64,000 nt of DNA from Rhizobacter sp. OV335 (GCF_900142965.1 NZ_FRCQ01000006.1:173278-237277); one strand, 5' to 3'. Positions 43,498-54,307 are shown, counted from the first letter of the stretch. A program made the numbers and translations. Notes: generated from the sequence alone by a model not told the origin.

Positions 43498-46400
43498 ATG
43501 ACCGAAGCAGCACCGAACCGCCCAGACTTCATCTACCCCGGCGGTTCGCCGCTGATGCACCCACCGCTGAAGCTGAACCGCTCGCGGATGTATGGCTTCT
43601 TCGTGCACGGCGACCTGGCCCGCCTGCAGGCCACCGTCGACGAGACGCTGACCGCGGTGGCCGGCGGCACGATGAGCTTCAAGGTGCTGTCGCCGTTCGT
43701 GATGCTGACCTTCACGCAGGTGCAGCATGCGCAATCGGCCTGGCCGTCGGACGCCGTCAAGGGCTGGGGCGAAGAGACCGACATCGTCACCTGGGTGATG
43801 CTTGGCCAGGTGCTCGCCGGCCAGACCGGCGTGAGCCGCGTCTTCTTCTACCCCTGCCACATCTGGGTCGACGACTGCATGGCGCTGATCAACGGGCGCG
43901 AGCTGTTCGGCTACCCGAAGTACCAGTGCGAGTACACGATGCCGGCCGACGGCGAGCCGGCCACCCGCTTCACGCTGGCGGCCAAGGGCTTCCAGCCGTT
44001 CAGCCCGGACTCGGTGCTGCAGCTGCATCTACTGCTCGAGGTCGCCGCGACGACCGGCAAGGGCACGCGCCACGAGCTCGGCGGCCTGCCCGAGCTGGTC
44101 GAGCAGGCGATCGAGCTGCTGGCCGCCAACCTGCCCGGCTTCCTGGCGCTCGACCGCGCCGGCTGGGAGCAGATCGCGCAAATGCTGCGCAGCCCGAGCG
44201 TCGCGCAGATCTTCCTGAAGCAGCTGCCCGATGCGGCCGGCATCAAGGCGGTCTATCAGGCGCTGATCGCCGCGCCGGCCACCGTGAAGGCGGTGCGCCA
44301 GGTGCAGTTGCTCGGCGACGACTACACCTGCACGCTGCACCCGTTCGCGAGCTTCCCCCTCGACCGCACGCTCGGCCTGAAGCTCGGCGCGCAGCCGGCG
44401 ATCCTGCCCTTCCACATCGACATGGATTTCGAGGTGCCGGCCGGCGAGGAGCTGTACGACAACTCGCGCATCGCGCCGAAGAAGATCGCGATCCTCGGCG
44501 GCGGCGTCGCGGCGATGACCGCGGCCTTCTACCTGACCGACCAGCCGGGCTGGCGCAATGCATACGACATCACCGTCTACCAGATGGGCTGGCGGCTCGG
44601 CGGCAAGGGCGCGAGCGGGCGCAATGCCGCGCTCGGCCAGCGCATCGAGGAGCACGGGCTGCACATCTGGTTCGGCTTCTACGACAACGCGTTCAAGACC
44701 ATCCAGCGCGCCTACGAGCTGCTGGATCGGCCCGAAGGCGCGCCGCTGCGCACCTGGCGCGACGCCTTCAAGCCGCAGCAGTTCATCACGCTGACCGAAC
44801 ACGTGCAGGGTGACTGGCGGCTGTGGCCGATCGAGACGCCGGCGATGCCCGGCGAGCCCGGCCAGGGCGGCGAAACGCTGAACCTGTGGCAGATCGTGCT
44901 GGTCGGCTACGAGTGGATCAAGCAGTGGCTGGGCGAGCTGAAAGATGCCGAGGCGCACGGCCAGGTCGGCCACGCGCACCGCGCGATCCAGGCCGACACG
45001 CACGCCGGCAGCTGGCTGCATCGGCTCGCGGCACACGTCGAGGACGACGTGATGTCGCTGTGCAACGATGTCGGCGTCGCGTTCGCTGCGCTGCAGCGCT
45101 TCAGCGCCGAGCTGCCGGCCGCGCTGCGCGACCATTCGCCCGAGCATCATCTTCTGCAGTCGAGCGCGCTGAAATGCGTGCGCACCTGGCTGCACGCGCG
45201 CTTCAACGACCTGCTGGCCGACAGCAGCATCGCCGACGACCTGCGCCGCCTCTACATCTGCGCCGACCTGGGGCTGACCAGCATCATCGGCATGATCGAG
45301 GACGAGGTGCTGACCAAGGGCTTCGACGTGATCAACGGCGAGGACTTCCAGGCCTGGCTGACCCGCCACGGCGCGAACCCGCAGGTGACGGTGCAGTCGG
45401 CGCCGGTGGTCGGCTTCTACGACCTGGTGTTCGCCTACGAAGACGGCAACTTCGACAAGCCGAACATCGAGGCCGGCACGATGCTGCGCGGCATGCTGCG
45501 CGTCGCCTTCGACTACCACGGCGCGATCATGTGGAAGATGCAGGCCGGCATGGGCGACGTGGTGTTCACGCCGTTCTACCAGCTGCTGAAAGAGCGCGGC
45601 GTCAAGTTCGAGTTCTTCCACAAGGTCGACGAGCTGGTGCCCGACGCCGCCGGGCGCCAGGTCGCCGAGATCCGCATGACGCAGCAGGTGGCGCTCGCCG
45701 ACCCGGCGCAGGGCTACGACCCGCTGGTCGACGTGAACGGACTGGCCTGCTGGCCGAGCACGCCGCGCTTCGAGCAGCTCGACGCGGCGCAGGCCGCGTT
45801 GATGCGCCGCCATGGCATCAACCTCGAATCGAACTGGAGCGACTGGCCCGAGGTCTACGCCGCTGCCTTCGGGCAGCCGCTGCCGACGCGCACGCTGAAG
45901 CTCGGCGCGGATTTCGACCAGGTGATCTTCAGCATCTCGGCCGCGTCGGTCGCGCAACTGTGCCCGCAGCTCGTCGCGCGCAGCCCGGCGCTGGCGGCGT
46001 CGTGCGAGCACGTGAAAGCGGTCGCGACCCAGGCCTACCAGGTGTGGCTGAACCAGGACCTGGCATCGCTCGGCTGGACGCTCACCGGCCCGGACGGCCA
46101 GCAGCCGGTGCTCAGTGCGTTCAGCGAGCCCTTCGACACCTGGGCGCCGATGGACCAGCTGCTGTGCCGCGAGAGCTGGCCGCCGGCGATCGCACCGAAG
46201 AACGTCTCTTACTTCTGCAGCGCGCTGCCGATCTCAAGCTACCCGCCGTACAGCGACCATGCGTTCCCGAAGCGCATGGCCGAGCAGGTGAGGCTCGGCG
46301 CCGTCGAGCAGTTGCAGCGGCGTATCGGCACGCTGTGGCCGGACGCGGTCGGCGCCGCCGAGGGCTTCCGCTGGCCGCTGCTGGTCGACCCGAGCGACGC

Positions 46401-46662
46401 CCGCGGGCCGGCGCGTTTCGACAGCCAGTACTGGCGTGCCAACGTCGACCCGTCGGAGCGCTACGTGCTGTCGGTGGTCGGCAGCAGCCGTCATCGCGTC
46501 GCGACCGACGGCACCGGCTTTGCCAACCTGTTCGTCACCGGCGACTGGATCCGCACCGGGCTGAACGCCGGCTGCGTCGAGGCGGCGACGATGGCCGGCA
46601 TGCAGACGGCGCGCGCGATCTGCGGCCATCCGGCGCTGATCGTCGGCGAGCGCGACGTTTAA
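43498..46662 (+). CDS. Acetoacetate decarboxylase-like domain fused to FAD-dependent oxidoreductase
   Basis: 1054-residue two-part protein. Residues about 30-310 resemble acetoacetate decarboxylase-type domains (IVTWVMLGQVLAGQTGVSRV, then INGRELFGYPKYQ with Lys141 at the place of the Schiff-base Lys; the usual second Lys is Tyr). Residues about 328-1050 are a flavoprotein with dinucleotide fold KIAILGGGVAAMTAAFYL, GWRLGGKGASGRN, EEHGLHIWFGFYDNAF and a closing VTGDWIRTGLNAGCVEAATM, as in carotenoid desaturase/squalene-type amine oxidoreductases. Such a fusion is rare in my experience and may join a decarboxylation or aldol step to a redox step on a lipid or terpenoid. Neither reaction is proven. 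Stand-alone gene. Confidence 0.8.
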   Translation: MTEAAPNRPDFIYPGGSPLMHPPLKLNRSRMYGFFVHGDLARLQATVDETLTAVAGGTMSFKVLSPFVMLTFTQVQHAQSAWPSDAVKGWGEETDIVTWVMLGQVLAGQTGVSRVFFYPCHIWVDDCMALINGRELFGYPKYQCEYTMPADGEPATRFTLAAKGFQPFSPDSVLQLHLLLEVAATTGKGTRHELGGLPELVEQAIELLAANLPGFLALDRAGWEQIAQMLRSPSVAQIFLKQLPDAAGIKAVYQALIAAPATVKAVRQVQLLGDDYTCTLHPFASFPLDRTLGLKLGAQPAILPFHIDMDFEVPAGEELYDNSRIAPKKIAILGGGVAAMTAAFYLTDQPGWRNAYDITVYQMGWRLGGKGASGRNAALGQRIEEHGLHIWFGFYDNAFKTIQRAYELLDRPEGAPLRTWRDAFKPQQFITLTEHVQGDWRLWPIETPAMPGEPGQGGETLNLWQIVLVGYEWIKQWLGELKDAEAHGQVGHAHRAIQADTHAGSWLHRLAAHVEDDVMSLCNDVGVAFAALQRFSAELPAALRDHSPEHHLLQSSALKCVRTWLHARFNDLLADSSIADDLRRLYICADLGLTSIIGMIEDEVLTKGFDVINGEDFQAWLTRHGANPQVTVQSAPVVGFYDLVFAYEDGNFDKPNIEAGTMLRGMLRVAFDYHGAIMWKMQAGMGDVVFTPFYQLLKERGVKFEFFHKVDELVPDAAGRQVAEIRMTQQVALADPAQGYDPLVDVNGLACWPSTPRFEQLDAAQAALMRRHGINLESNWSDWPEVYAAAFGQPLPTRTLKLGADFDQVIFSISAASVAQLCPQLVARSPALAASCEHVKAVATQAYQVWLNQDLASLGWTLTGPDGQQPVLSAFSEPFDTWAPMDQLLCRESWPPAIAPKNVSYFCSALPISSYPPYSDHAFPKRMAEQVRLGAVEQLQRRIGTLWPDAVGAAEGFRWPLLVDPSDARGPARFDSQYWRANVDPSERYVLSVVGSSRHRVATDGTGFANLFVTGDWIRTGLNAGCVEAATMAGMQTARAICGHPALIVGERDV

Positions 46663-46710
46663 GAAGTCTTCAGGCTGCGGCTGATTCCTGTTGTTACAGT
46701 CGACGACCTC

Positions 46711-48367
46711 ATGAAATTCCCGACGCTCGTGGCCTGGATCGCCGGCCTGCTGTGCTTGCTGGCCGGGCCGGCGTTCGCGCAAGCGACGCTGTCGCCGATC
46801 GAGCCGCTGGAGCTCACGCGCAGCGGGCAGTTCTACCTCGCCGAGGCCAGCGAAGAGCCACCCGACGTCGACCGCCTGGCCGACTGGCTGGCCCGCAAGA
46901 CACCGGTGGCGCATGTCTCGCTGCTCGGCGGGCGCTACTGGTTCCATGCGACGGTGCGCAACGACAGTTCGGCGACGCAGTGGGTGATCGACCCGCATGC
47001 GAGCCTGATGGAGCACGTCGGCGGCTGGGTCTATGTGGGCGGCCAGCCGCCGCAGACCTTCGTGACCGGCTACCACGCCGACACGCCCTACATGCTGCAC
47101 TACGGCAGCGACATCACGCTGCCGCGCGGCAGCTCGGCCCATGTGCTGCTGCGCATCGACAGCCGCTATTTCGCTCGGCTGCCCGGCATCGACATCCAGA
47201 CCAAGGCCGAGTACCGCCGCACCGTGATCTCGGAGAACGTGCTGGCGCTGTTCGCGCTCGGCGCGCTGCTGACGCTCGCGCTCTACAACGTGTTCATGTT
47301 CCTCGGCACGCGCGACAAGGCGCTGCTGTACTACGCGCTGTACCTGCTGGCCGCCACGGCGGGCTGGGGACTGACCTTCCACCTTCCCGCGCAATGGCTG
47401 GGCTGGCACGGGCTGCAGTGGCACTACCTGCCGTTCTTCCTGATGGTGGTGTTCAACACCCTCTTCTACATCGAGTTCCTGCAGCTGCGCGAGGCCGCGC
47501 CGAGGCTCGCGTGGCTGGGCTACGCGAACCTGGTGCTGGCGCTGGTGCTGCTGCCGAGCTGCTTCATCGCGATGTCGTGGGCGCACACGCTGGCGACGAT
47601 CACGATCTCGATCTCGCTGACCCTCGCGCTCGTCGCCGGGCTGCTGCGGCTGTGGTCGGGCTACCTGCCGGCGCGCTACTTCCTCGCGGCCTTCCTCGCG
47701 CTGCTGCTGCCGGCGCTGGTGATCCTGCCGGCCAACCTCGGCCTGAGCCAGGACATGGTGCGCAACCCGGAGCTGATCGCGCTGCTGGGCAGCACCGCCG
47801 ACGCGATCCTGCTGGCCTTCGCGCTGGCCGACAAGATCCGGCTGCTGTCGATCGAGAAGGACGGCTACCTCGTCCAGCTGCACCGCGCGCTCGACCAGGC
47901 CAGCACCGATGCGCTGACCGGCATCGGCAACCGCCACGCCTTCGACCGCGCGCTGACGGCGCTGACCGCCGCCGATTCGTCGGCCGGACTGATGCTGGTG
48001 ATGATCGACCTGGACGGCCTGAAACGCCTCAACGACGAGCACGGCCATGCGCACGGCGACGCGCTGCTGTGCGAGTTCTCGCGCCAGTTGCAGACGCTGC
48101 GCGACCGCGACATGACGGTGTTCCGGCTCGGCGGCGACGAGTTCGCGGTGCTCGGCGACATGCGCCATGAAGACGAGACGCGGCGCGACATGCGCCGCTT
48201 CGAGGAGCGGCTGCACGCCGCCGGCTTCGAGGGCTGCGGCATCAGCTTCGGAATCGCGTTCGGCTCGGAGATCACGTCCAGCAGCCAGCTGCTGATCCAT
48301 GCCGACGCGCGCATGTACCGCCACAAGTCGACCAAGCGCGACGCCCCGGAGAGCGCCCCGCAGGCCT

Positions 48368-48387
<20 letters not shown>
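46711..48387 (+). CDS. Membrane diguanylate cyclase with 7TMR-DISM sensor (GGDEF)
   Basis: 558-residue signalling protein. A signal peptide (to about 23) precedes a periplasmic 7TMR-DISM extracellular domain (about 30-175), seven membrane helices (about 180-385: VLALFALGALLTLALYNVFM onward), then a GGDEF domain. The active site GGDEF (474-478) is intact (VFRLGGDEFAVLG), and IDLDGLKRLNDEHGHAHGD marks the start of the domain, so c-di-GMP synthesis is likely. The RxxD inhibitory site before it is displaced by one residue and may not work. It ends 20 bases into the end of convergent rsgA. Confidence 0.9.
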
Positions 48388-49465
<1,078 letters not shown>

Positions 49466-49829
49466 GGTGGGTCGTGTCTCTCATCATCGCGGCCGGCGCA
49501 GGCGCCGAGCCAGAGGCCCTGCGCGGCGAACGCCGTGCAGGGCAACGAAGGAATGAAAGCTGTGCCGCGGCGGCAGGGTGCCGGCGGGGACGATCAGGAC
49601 CCGAGAGGGATCGGCGTGATCAGCGCAGACCGGAAATGCAATCCGCGGGCAGCAGGAGGGCAATGTCAGTGTTCTTCATCGCTTGGTCTCCTTGTCGCGG
49701 GGTGGTGGGGGCTGGCCCGGGCGATCCGCGGAATCGCCGGGCGCGCAGTGTGGCATGCACCGCACCGGCGCGTCAAACCCGTGGCAAAGGCGCGACAATG
49801 CGGCTCCTCTGCTGGACTGGAGCGTTGGG
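49466..49829. other. Intergenic region with a candidate micro-gene
   Basis: 364 bases between rsgA and the plus-strand reductase. No ordinary gene is visible. It includes a 19-codon frame with a strong ribosome binding site (49620-49679, minus strand) and, further toward rsgA, a hairpin from CCCTGC and GCAGGG with inner GGCG/CGCC near 49530-49556. Confidence 0.4.
49620..49679 (-). CDS. Candidate 19-residue leader peptide
   Basis: A minus-strand frame, MKNTDIALLLPADCISGLR then TGA, with AAGGAG eight bases before its ATG. It lies 154 bases before rsgA, so it could be a leader or a stand-alone micropeptide. The evidence is the strong binding site and clean frame only; no homologue is known to me. 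Confidence 0.3.
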   Translation of the reverse strand: MKNTDIALLLPADCISGLR

Positions 49830-50588
49830 ATGATTCGATCGCTTTACATCGTCACCGGCGCATCGCGCGGCCTGGGTGCGGCGATGGCGGAACAACTGCT
49901 CGCCCCCGGCACGCAGCTGCTGTGCATTTCACGGCGCACCAGCGAGGCGCTGGCGCTGAAGGCCGGCACCGCCCAGGCGCGCTGCGAGCAATGGGCGATG
50001 GACCTCGCGACCCCGTTGCCGGTGGCGCACCGCCTGTCGGCCTGGCTCGCGCAACTCGACCACACCGCATTCGACACCGCGACGCTGATCAACAACGCCG
50101 GCGTGCTGACGCGCGTCGGCCCGCTCGGCCACGTCGACGGCACCGATGTCTCGAACGCGTTGCGCGTCGGGCTCGAGGCGCCGCTGCTGCTGACGGCCGC
50201 GTTCCTGCGCGCGACGCTCGCGTGGCCGACGCGGCGGCGCGTGCTGCAGATCTCGTCGGGGCTCGGCCGGCGCGCGATGGCCGGGCAGGCCATCTACGCC
50301 GCGGCCAAGGCCGGGCTCGACCATGCGGCCCGCACGATCGCGCTCGATGAAGCCTTGCAGCCGAACGGCGCGAAGATCGTCTCGCTGGCGCCCGGCGTCA
50401 TCGACACCGAGATGCAGGCCCGGCTGCGCGACAACCCCGCGGATGGGTTCCCGGACCAGGTGCATTTCGTGAACCTGCAGCGCAACGGCGGCTTGTCCGC
50501 GCCGGCCGAGGCGGCTGCCAAGGTGCTCGCCTACCTGGATCGGGCCGACTTCGGCCACCAGCCCGTGGCCGACGTGCGCGACGCCTGA
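49830..50588 (+). CDS. Short-chain dehydrogenase/reductase (sepiapterin reductase-like)
   Basis: 252-residue NAD(P)H-dependent oxidoreductase. Motifs: dinucleotide-binding TGASRGLG (9-16), NNAG (88-91), catalytic Ser142 or Ser143 (ISSGLGRRAM), Tyr156 and Lys160 (YAAAKAG). Fold and motifs are complete. The start ATG follows GGGA. It is like the sepiapterin-reductase/YueD subgroup, so a pterin or ketone substrate is possible, but not proven. The neighbouring genes give no metabolic hint. Confidence 0.9.
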   Translation: MIRSLYIVTGASRGLGAAMAEQLLAPGTQLLCISRRTSEALALKAGTAQARCEQWAMDLATPLPVAHRLSAWLAQLDHTAFDTATLINNAGVLTRVGPLGHVDGTDVSNALRVGLEAPLLLTAAFLRATLAWPTRRRVLQISSGLGRRAMAGQAIYAAAKAGLDHAARTIALDEALQPNGAKIVSLAPGVIDTEMQARLRDNPADGFPDQVHFVNLQRNGGLSAPAEAAAKVLAYLDRADFGHQPVADVRDA

Positions 50589-50595
50589 AGCCTCT

Positions 50596-50880
50596 TCAGG
50601 ACCGGTCGAGCCGCGGCGGTGCGGTGGGCACCTCGCGCGCTTCAACATCGACGATGTTGGCGGGGTCGACCGCCGGGCCACGGCGCGTGAAGCCGCCGAA
50701 CGGCTGGCGCGGATCGACCTTGAAGCGTTGGACCTGCGGGCGCCAGCCGCGCAGCAGCGCCCAGACGACGAACGACAGCGTGAGGACGAACCCCAGCAGC
50801 AGCAGCCCGATCGCGAAGATGGTGCCGATCAGGAAGACGACCAGGCGAATCAGGAAGGCGAACACGCGGCGGAAGATCAT
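50596..50880 (-). CDS. Small membrane protein
   Basis: 94 residues from ATG 50880: a long hydrophobic stretch with two membrane helices (VFAFLIRLVVFLIGTIFAIG and LLLGFVLTLSFVVWALLRGW, about 5-47), then a polar Pro/Arg-rich C-terminus. No known domain. Convergent with the reductase gene, 8 bases from its stop. Function unknown. Confidence 0.65.
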   Translation of the reverse strand: MIFRRVFAFLIRLVVFLIGTIFAIGLLLLGFVLTLSFVVWALLRGWRPQVQRFKVDPRQPFGGFTRRGPAVDPANIVDVEAREVPTAPPRLDRS

Positions 50881-50948
50881 GGACAAGGGCACCTCGTTGG
50901 CGAGCCGGGATTATCAGTCCGGCCGCGGCGCGGGGTCTTTCAGGCAAA

Positions 50949-51200
50949 TCAGCCGCGCGTGCCGCGGGCCGCGCGGGCCTGCTGCGCGAGTTGCAGGTCC
51001 GACATCGCGCGCTTGCCGGTCACGACCACCTGCGGCATCACGACCACTTGCATCTTCTTGCCGACCACGGTGACGGCCGGCATCGTGATCACCGCGGTGG
51101 CGACCTGCTCAGCCTGGGCGCGCGGCTGGCACAGCAGCACGACGGCGGCGGACAGCGTGGCGATGATCAGCGTCAGGTGGGTCAGGCGGGTGGTGGTCAT
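50949..51200 (-). CDS. Small exported protein with Val/Gly/Lys repeats
   Basis: 83 residues: signal peptide (LIIATLSAAVVLLCQPRAQA, cleaved near AEQ) and a short mature part with two related segments (MPAVTVVGKKMQVV and MPQVVVTGKRAMSD), then a helical tail. The VVxGK-type repeat resembles a TonB-box-like or beta-strand-addition segment (xVTVTG), which is noted but not proven. ATG 51200 chosen for its signal peptide over an in-frame upstream ATG. Confidence 0.65.
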   Translation of the reverse strand: MTTTRLTHLTLIIATLSAAVVLLCQPRAQAEQVATAVITMPAVTVVGKKMQVVVMPQVVVTGKRAMSDLQLAQQARAARGTRG

Positions 51201-51344
51201 GTCGGGCTCCAGGTCGGTGGGTATGTCGTCGATGGAGTCAGTATCGGCAGGCACCCCGCCCGTTCCCAGCGGCTTGCGACAGACCGGCCCGGCACGCGGC
51301 TGAACTGCAGCCCGGCGTGACGAACCGGCCGCGATCCGGACGCT

Positions 51345-52100
51345 TCAGCCGCCCGCCGGGCCCTGGAAGCCGCCCTGGCGGAAGGTCAGCACCAGCGTGT
51401 CGCGGTGCGCGCTGTGCTGCGCATCGGCCGACAGCGGCTGGATCGGCGTGCTCTCGTGGATCACCCGTTCGTCGTCGAGCATCAGCGTGGTCCAGGGCTC
51501 GCTCATCGTGAAGCGGATGCCGTTCGGGCCTTCGGCCTCGAACACCCGCGTCTCGCCGCCCTTCACACCGCGCCGGCCGACCAGCAGCACGGCGACGAAA
51601 TCGACGCCGTCGCGGTGCGCGCCCTCCGGCGTCGGCCGGCCGATGCCGTCGGTGGTGTCGATGCGGAACTGGTGCGCCTCGATGAACCATGGCCGCGCGC
51701 CCTTCAGCGCGCTGCAGGCCTCGGCCATGCGCAGCAGCAGGCGCGCCCAGACCGGCTGCGCAACGACCCCGGCCTCCATCGGCTCGAACCAGCGCTCGAT
51801 GCCGCCGTGCAGCGCGTTGTAGGCCACCGGCTGCCAGTGCGCGCGGTGCGGCGAGGTCGAAAGCGTCGCGCCGTCGGCCATGAAGCAGGAATGGCGGCGG
51901 CGCCGGTAGCGCCCGCCGTCGCGCAGGTAAGCGTCGGGCGGCAGCGCGTCCCAGCTCGACTCGAGCGCCTGCAGCTCGGCGGCATCGGCCGCGATCCATT
52001 CGCGCAGGCCGGCCGGGCTGATCACGCCATGGCCCTGGGCGCGCAGGCCGGGCACGAGTTGCGAGGGGACGACGTAGGGAGGCAGCATGCGTTCTGTCAT
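51345..52100 (-). CDS. 2-oxoglutarate/Fe(II) dioxygenase family protein
   Basis: 251-residue non-haem iron oxygenase of the 2OG-Fe_Oxy_2 group (which includes amino-acid hydroxylases such as isoleucine dioxygenase). The iron ligands are His162 and Asp164 (EGAHRDGVDFVAV) and His215 (DERVIHESTPI), and a later Arg in HRDTLVLTFRQ would bind 2-oxoglutarate. It would hydroxylate a free amino acid or similar small molecule; the substrate is not readable. Start at ATG 52100. Divergent from the hemolysin III-type gene. Confidence 0.88.
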   Translation of the reverse strand: MTERMLPPYVVPSQLVPGLRAQGHGVISPAGLREWIAADAAELQALESSWDALPPDAYLRDGGRYRRRRHSCFMADGATLSTSPHRAHWQPVAYNALHGGIERWFEPMEAGVVAQPVWARLLLRMAEACSALKGARPWFIEAHQFRIDTTDGIGRPTPEGAHRDGVDFVAVLLVGRRGVKGGETRVFEAEGPNGIRFTMSEPWTTLMLDDERVIHESTPIQPLSADAQHSAHRDTLVLTFRQGGFQGPAGG

Positions 52101-52188
52101 GCCGTGATGATGCCAGCCCGCAAGCGTCACGACCTGCCGCTATGCTTGCGGCCTGCGCCTCCTCAAGCCTTTTCAGAAAGCGGTTTTC

Positions 52189-52803
52189 ATGTACCACGGC
52201 GAGCGTTTCAACAGCCTCACGCACCTGGCCGGCCTGCTGCTGGCGATCGGTGGCGGCACGGTGCTGATCGTGCAGGCGTCGCTGCACGGCGATGCATGGC
52301 AGATCGTCGGCGCAAGCATCTTCGCGGCGACGATGATCGTGTTGTATGGCGCGTCGACGCTGTACCACAGCGTGCGCGGCGCGGCCAAGCGCGTGCTGGT
52401 GAAGTTCGACCACTGCGCCATCTACCTGCTGATCGCCGGCACCTACACGCCGTTCGCGCTGGTCACGCTGCGCGGGCCCTGGGGCTGGTCGCTGTTCGGC
52501 GTCGTGTGGGGGCTCGCGGTGCTGGGCATCGTGAAGGAGCTGAGCCTCGGCCGCGAGCGCGTGCCTTCCGTGCCGCTGTATGTGGCGATGGGCTGGCTGG
52601 CGCTGATCGCCGCGGTGCCGCTGGTGCGCGAGCTGCCGTGGGCGGCGCTCGCCTGGCTGGTGGCCGGCGGGCTGTTCTACACCGGTGGCATCGTGTTCTA
52701 TGCGAACGACGAGCGCTGGCGCCATGCGCATGGCGTGTGGCACCTGTTCGTGCTGGCGGGCACGGCCTGCCACTTCGTCACCGTGATGCTGTACGTCGCA
52801 TGA
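52189..52803 (+). CDS. Hemolysin III / adiponectin receptor family membrane protein
   Basis: 204 residues with seven predicted membrane helices and the PAQR/YqfA family motifs: [29 protein letters not shown] and [20 protein letters not shown], and the last HVWHLFVL-like helix ([16 protein letters not shown]). The conserved His and Asp residues would bind zinc, as in relatives. The name comes from an early haemolysis assay and does not imply a toxin. The ATGA overlap with the next gene (52800-52803) marks coupling. Confidence 0.93.
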   Translation: MYHGERFNSLTHLAGLLLAIGGGTVLIVQASLHGDAWQIVGASIFAATMIVLYGASTLYHSVRGAAKRVLVKFDHCAIYLLIAGTYTPFALVTLRGPWGWSLFGVVWGLAVLGIVKELSLGRERVPSVPLYVAMGWLALIAAVPLVRELPWAALAWLVAGGLFYTGGIVFYANDERWRHAHGVWHLFVLAGTACHFVTVMLYVA

Positions 52804-53303
52804 GCGGTGGCCATGTTCACCCGCGCGCGGCCGAGCTGATCGCGCTGCTGCAGTTGCAGCCGCATCCCGAGGGCGGGCACTACCGCGAGTTCTTCCGGTC
52901 GGAAGCATCGGTCGCGCCGGCCGGGGGCCGCCCGTCGCGCAGTGCACTGACGAGCATCGATTTCCTGCTCGGACGCGGCCAGTTCAGCGCCTGGCACCGG
53001 GTCGCGTCCGACGAGGTCTGGCACCTGCTCGAAGGCGGTCCGCTGCGGCTGTGGCTGATGCCGCCGTCGCTGGCCCGCATCGAGTCGGTGACGCTCGCGC
53101 CGGTGAGTGCCGCGACGCAGCCGCGCTTCACGGTGCCCGCTCAGTGGTGGCAGGCGGCCGAGCCGCTGGGCGAGTTCGCGTATGTGGGCGCCACGGTCGC
53201 ACCGGGCTTCGACTTCGCCGATTTCTCGTTCCTGCGCGATCACGCCGATGCGCTGGCTGCGGTGCACGCGCGGCAGGCCGATCTCGTGAGGCTGGCCGGA
53301 TGA
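52800..53303 (+). CDS. Cupin superfamily protein (DUF985)
   Basis: 167-residue cupin of the DUF985/cupin_5 group: [20 protein letters not shown] at the start, [33 protein letters not shown] and the C-terminal [15 protein letters not shown]. Such proteins form a beta barrel that may bind a sugar or metal; no reaction is known. Its ATG overlaps the preceding hemolysin III-type gene and its stop overlaps the VF530-type gene (ATGA at both ends), so three proteins are coupled. Confidence 0.9.
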   Translation: MSGGHVHPRAAELIALLQLQPHPEGGHYREFFRSEASVAPAGGRPSRSALTSIDFLLGRGQFSAWHRVASDEVWHLLEGGPLRLWLMPPSLARIESVTLAPVSAATQPRFTVPAQWWQAAEPLGEFAYVGATVAPGFDFADFSFLRDHADALAAVHARQADLVRLAG

Positions 53304-53560
53304 GCGACACCCCCGCCCAACCCCGCAACCCGCTGCACGGCCTCACGCTCGAGGCCTTGCTGACCGAGCTGGTCTCGCACTATGGCTGGGACGGCTTGGC
53401 AGAGCGCGTCCAGCTGCGCTGTTTCAGCATCGAGCCGAGCATCGCGTCGAGCCTGAAGGTGCTGCGCAAGACGCCGTGGGCCCGCGAAAAGGTCGAGAGC
53501 CTGTACCTCTTCATGTTGCGTGAAAGAGACCGCGCGGCGCGCGCGAGCAAGCCGCGCTGA
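53300..53560 (+). CDS. VF530-like DNA-binding protein (DUF2132)
   Basis: 86-residue protein with the VF530 signature ([33 protein letters not shown], then [20 protein letters not shown]), a small helical fold described as DNA-binding. Coupled through an ATGA overlap to the cupin gene, so it comes from the same transcript. Biological role unknown. Confidence 0.9.
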   Translation: MSDTPAQPRNPLHGLTLEALLTELVSHYGWDGLAERVQLRCFSIEPSIASSLKVLRKTPWAREKVESLYLFMLRERDRAARASKPR

Positions 53561-53746
53561 GCTGGGCCTTCGAGCCGGTTCCAACAGCGAAGTTCCGTAT
53601 TTCTGCTGCGCTGCAACACCATGTTGCAGCCCCTCGAAAAACTTCACGTTCAGAGGGTGCCGCGTTCACATGCGCGGCCGATCCTGCTTGCATGTCGGAC
53701 AAGCGATCCGGCAGTCCCTTACTGAAGAGAAAGCAGGAGTGAACAC

Positions 53747-54307
53747 ATGACCAGCATCACCAAACTGAGCAGCAAACTCGTCATCGCCTCGGCCGTCTCG
53801 CTGATGGCGCTCGCGGCGCAAGCCCAATCGGTCCAGCCCGGCCCGTACATCGGCGGCAGCGTGGGCACGACCAAGTTCCACGGCGACAACATCGGCGGGT
53901 TCGACACCGACACCACCGACACCGGCGGCAAAGTGTACGGCGGCTACCAGTTCACGCCGAACTTCAGCCTCGAAGGCGGGTGGATCGGCCTGGGCAAGTA
54001 CAGCAGCAGCGGCAGCGAACTAAAGCTGAACAACGGCATCTTCCTCGACGCCGTCGGCACCTTCCCGGTGGCGCAGGACTTCTCGCTGCTGGGCCGCGTG
54101 GGCGTCTACAACGGCAAGGCCGACCGCACCATCAACGGCGTGAACGACAGCGAGCGCGGCACCGACATCAAGTACGGTGCGGGCGTGCAGTACGACCTGT
54201 CGAAGAACACCGCGATTCGTGGCGAATGGGAGCGGTACCGCGTGAAGGCGCTGGACATCAAGGACAACACCGACATGTTCTCGGTCGGCGTGAACTACCG
54301 CTTCTAA
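53747..54307 (+). CDS. Outer membrane beta-barrel protein (OmpA/opacity-like)
   Basis: 186 residues: signal peptide (about 1-27, LMALAAQAQS), then eight predicted beta strands with alternating residues (YIGGSVGTTKFHG, KVYGGYQFTPNFSLEGGWIG, FSLLGRVGVYNGKA) ending in the aromatic MFSVGVNYRF, the Phe-terminated outer membrane insertion signal. GCAGGAG precedes ATG 53747. It is a typical 8-strand OmpA/OmpW-like barrel. Convergent with the S4 protein, 4-base overlap of stops. Confidence 0.9.
   Translation: MTSITKLSSKLVIASAVSLMALAAQAQSVQPGPYIGGSVGTTKFHGDNIGGFDTDTTDTGGKVYGGYQFTPNFSLEGGWIGLGKYSSSGSELKLNNGIFLDAVGTFPVAQDFSLLGRVGVYNGKADRTINGVNDSERGTDIKYGAGVQYDLSKNTAIRGEWERYRVKALDIKDNTDMFSVGVNYRF

Noticed and set aside
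44029..46011. Minus-strand frame of 660 codons opposite the fusion enzyme
   Set aside because: Antisense shadow rich in Gln, Arg and His with no motif.
48110..48145. c-di-GMP inhibitory RxxD site of the GGDEF protein
   Set aside because: An RDRD lies before GGDEF but six residues away instead of five, so I do not claim a working I-site.
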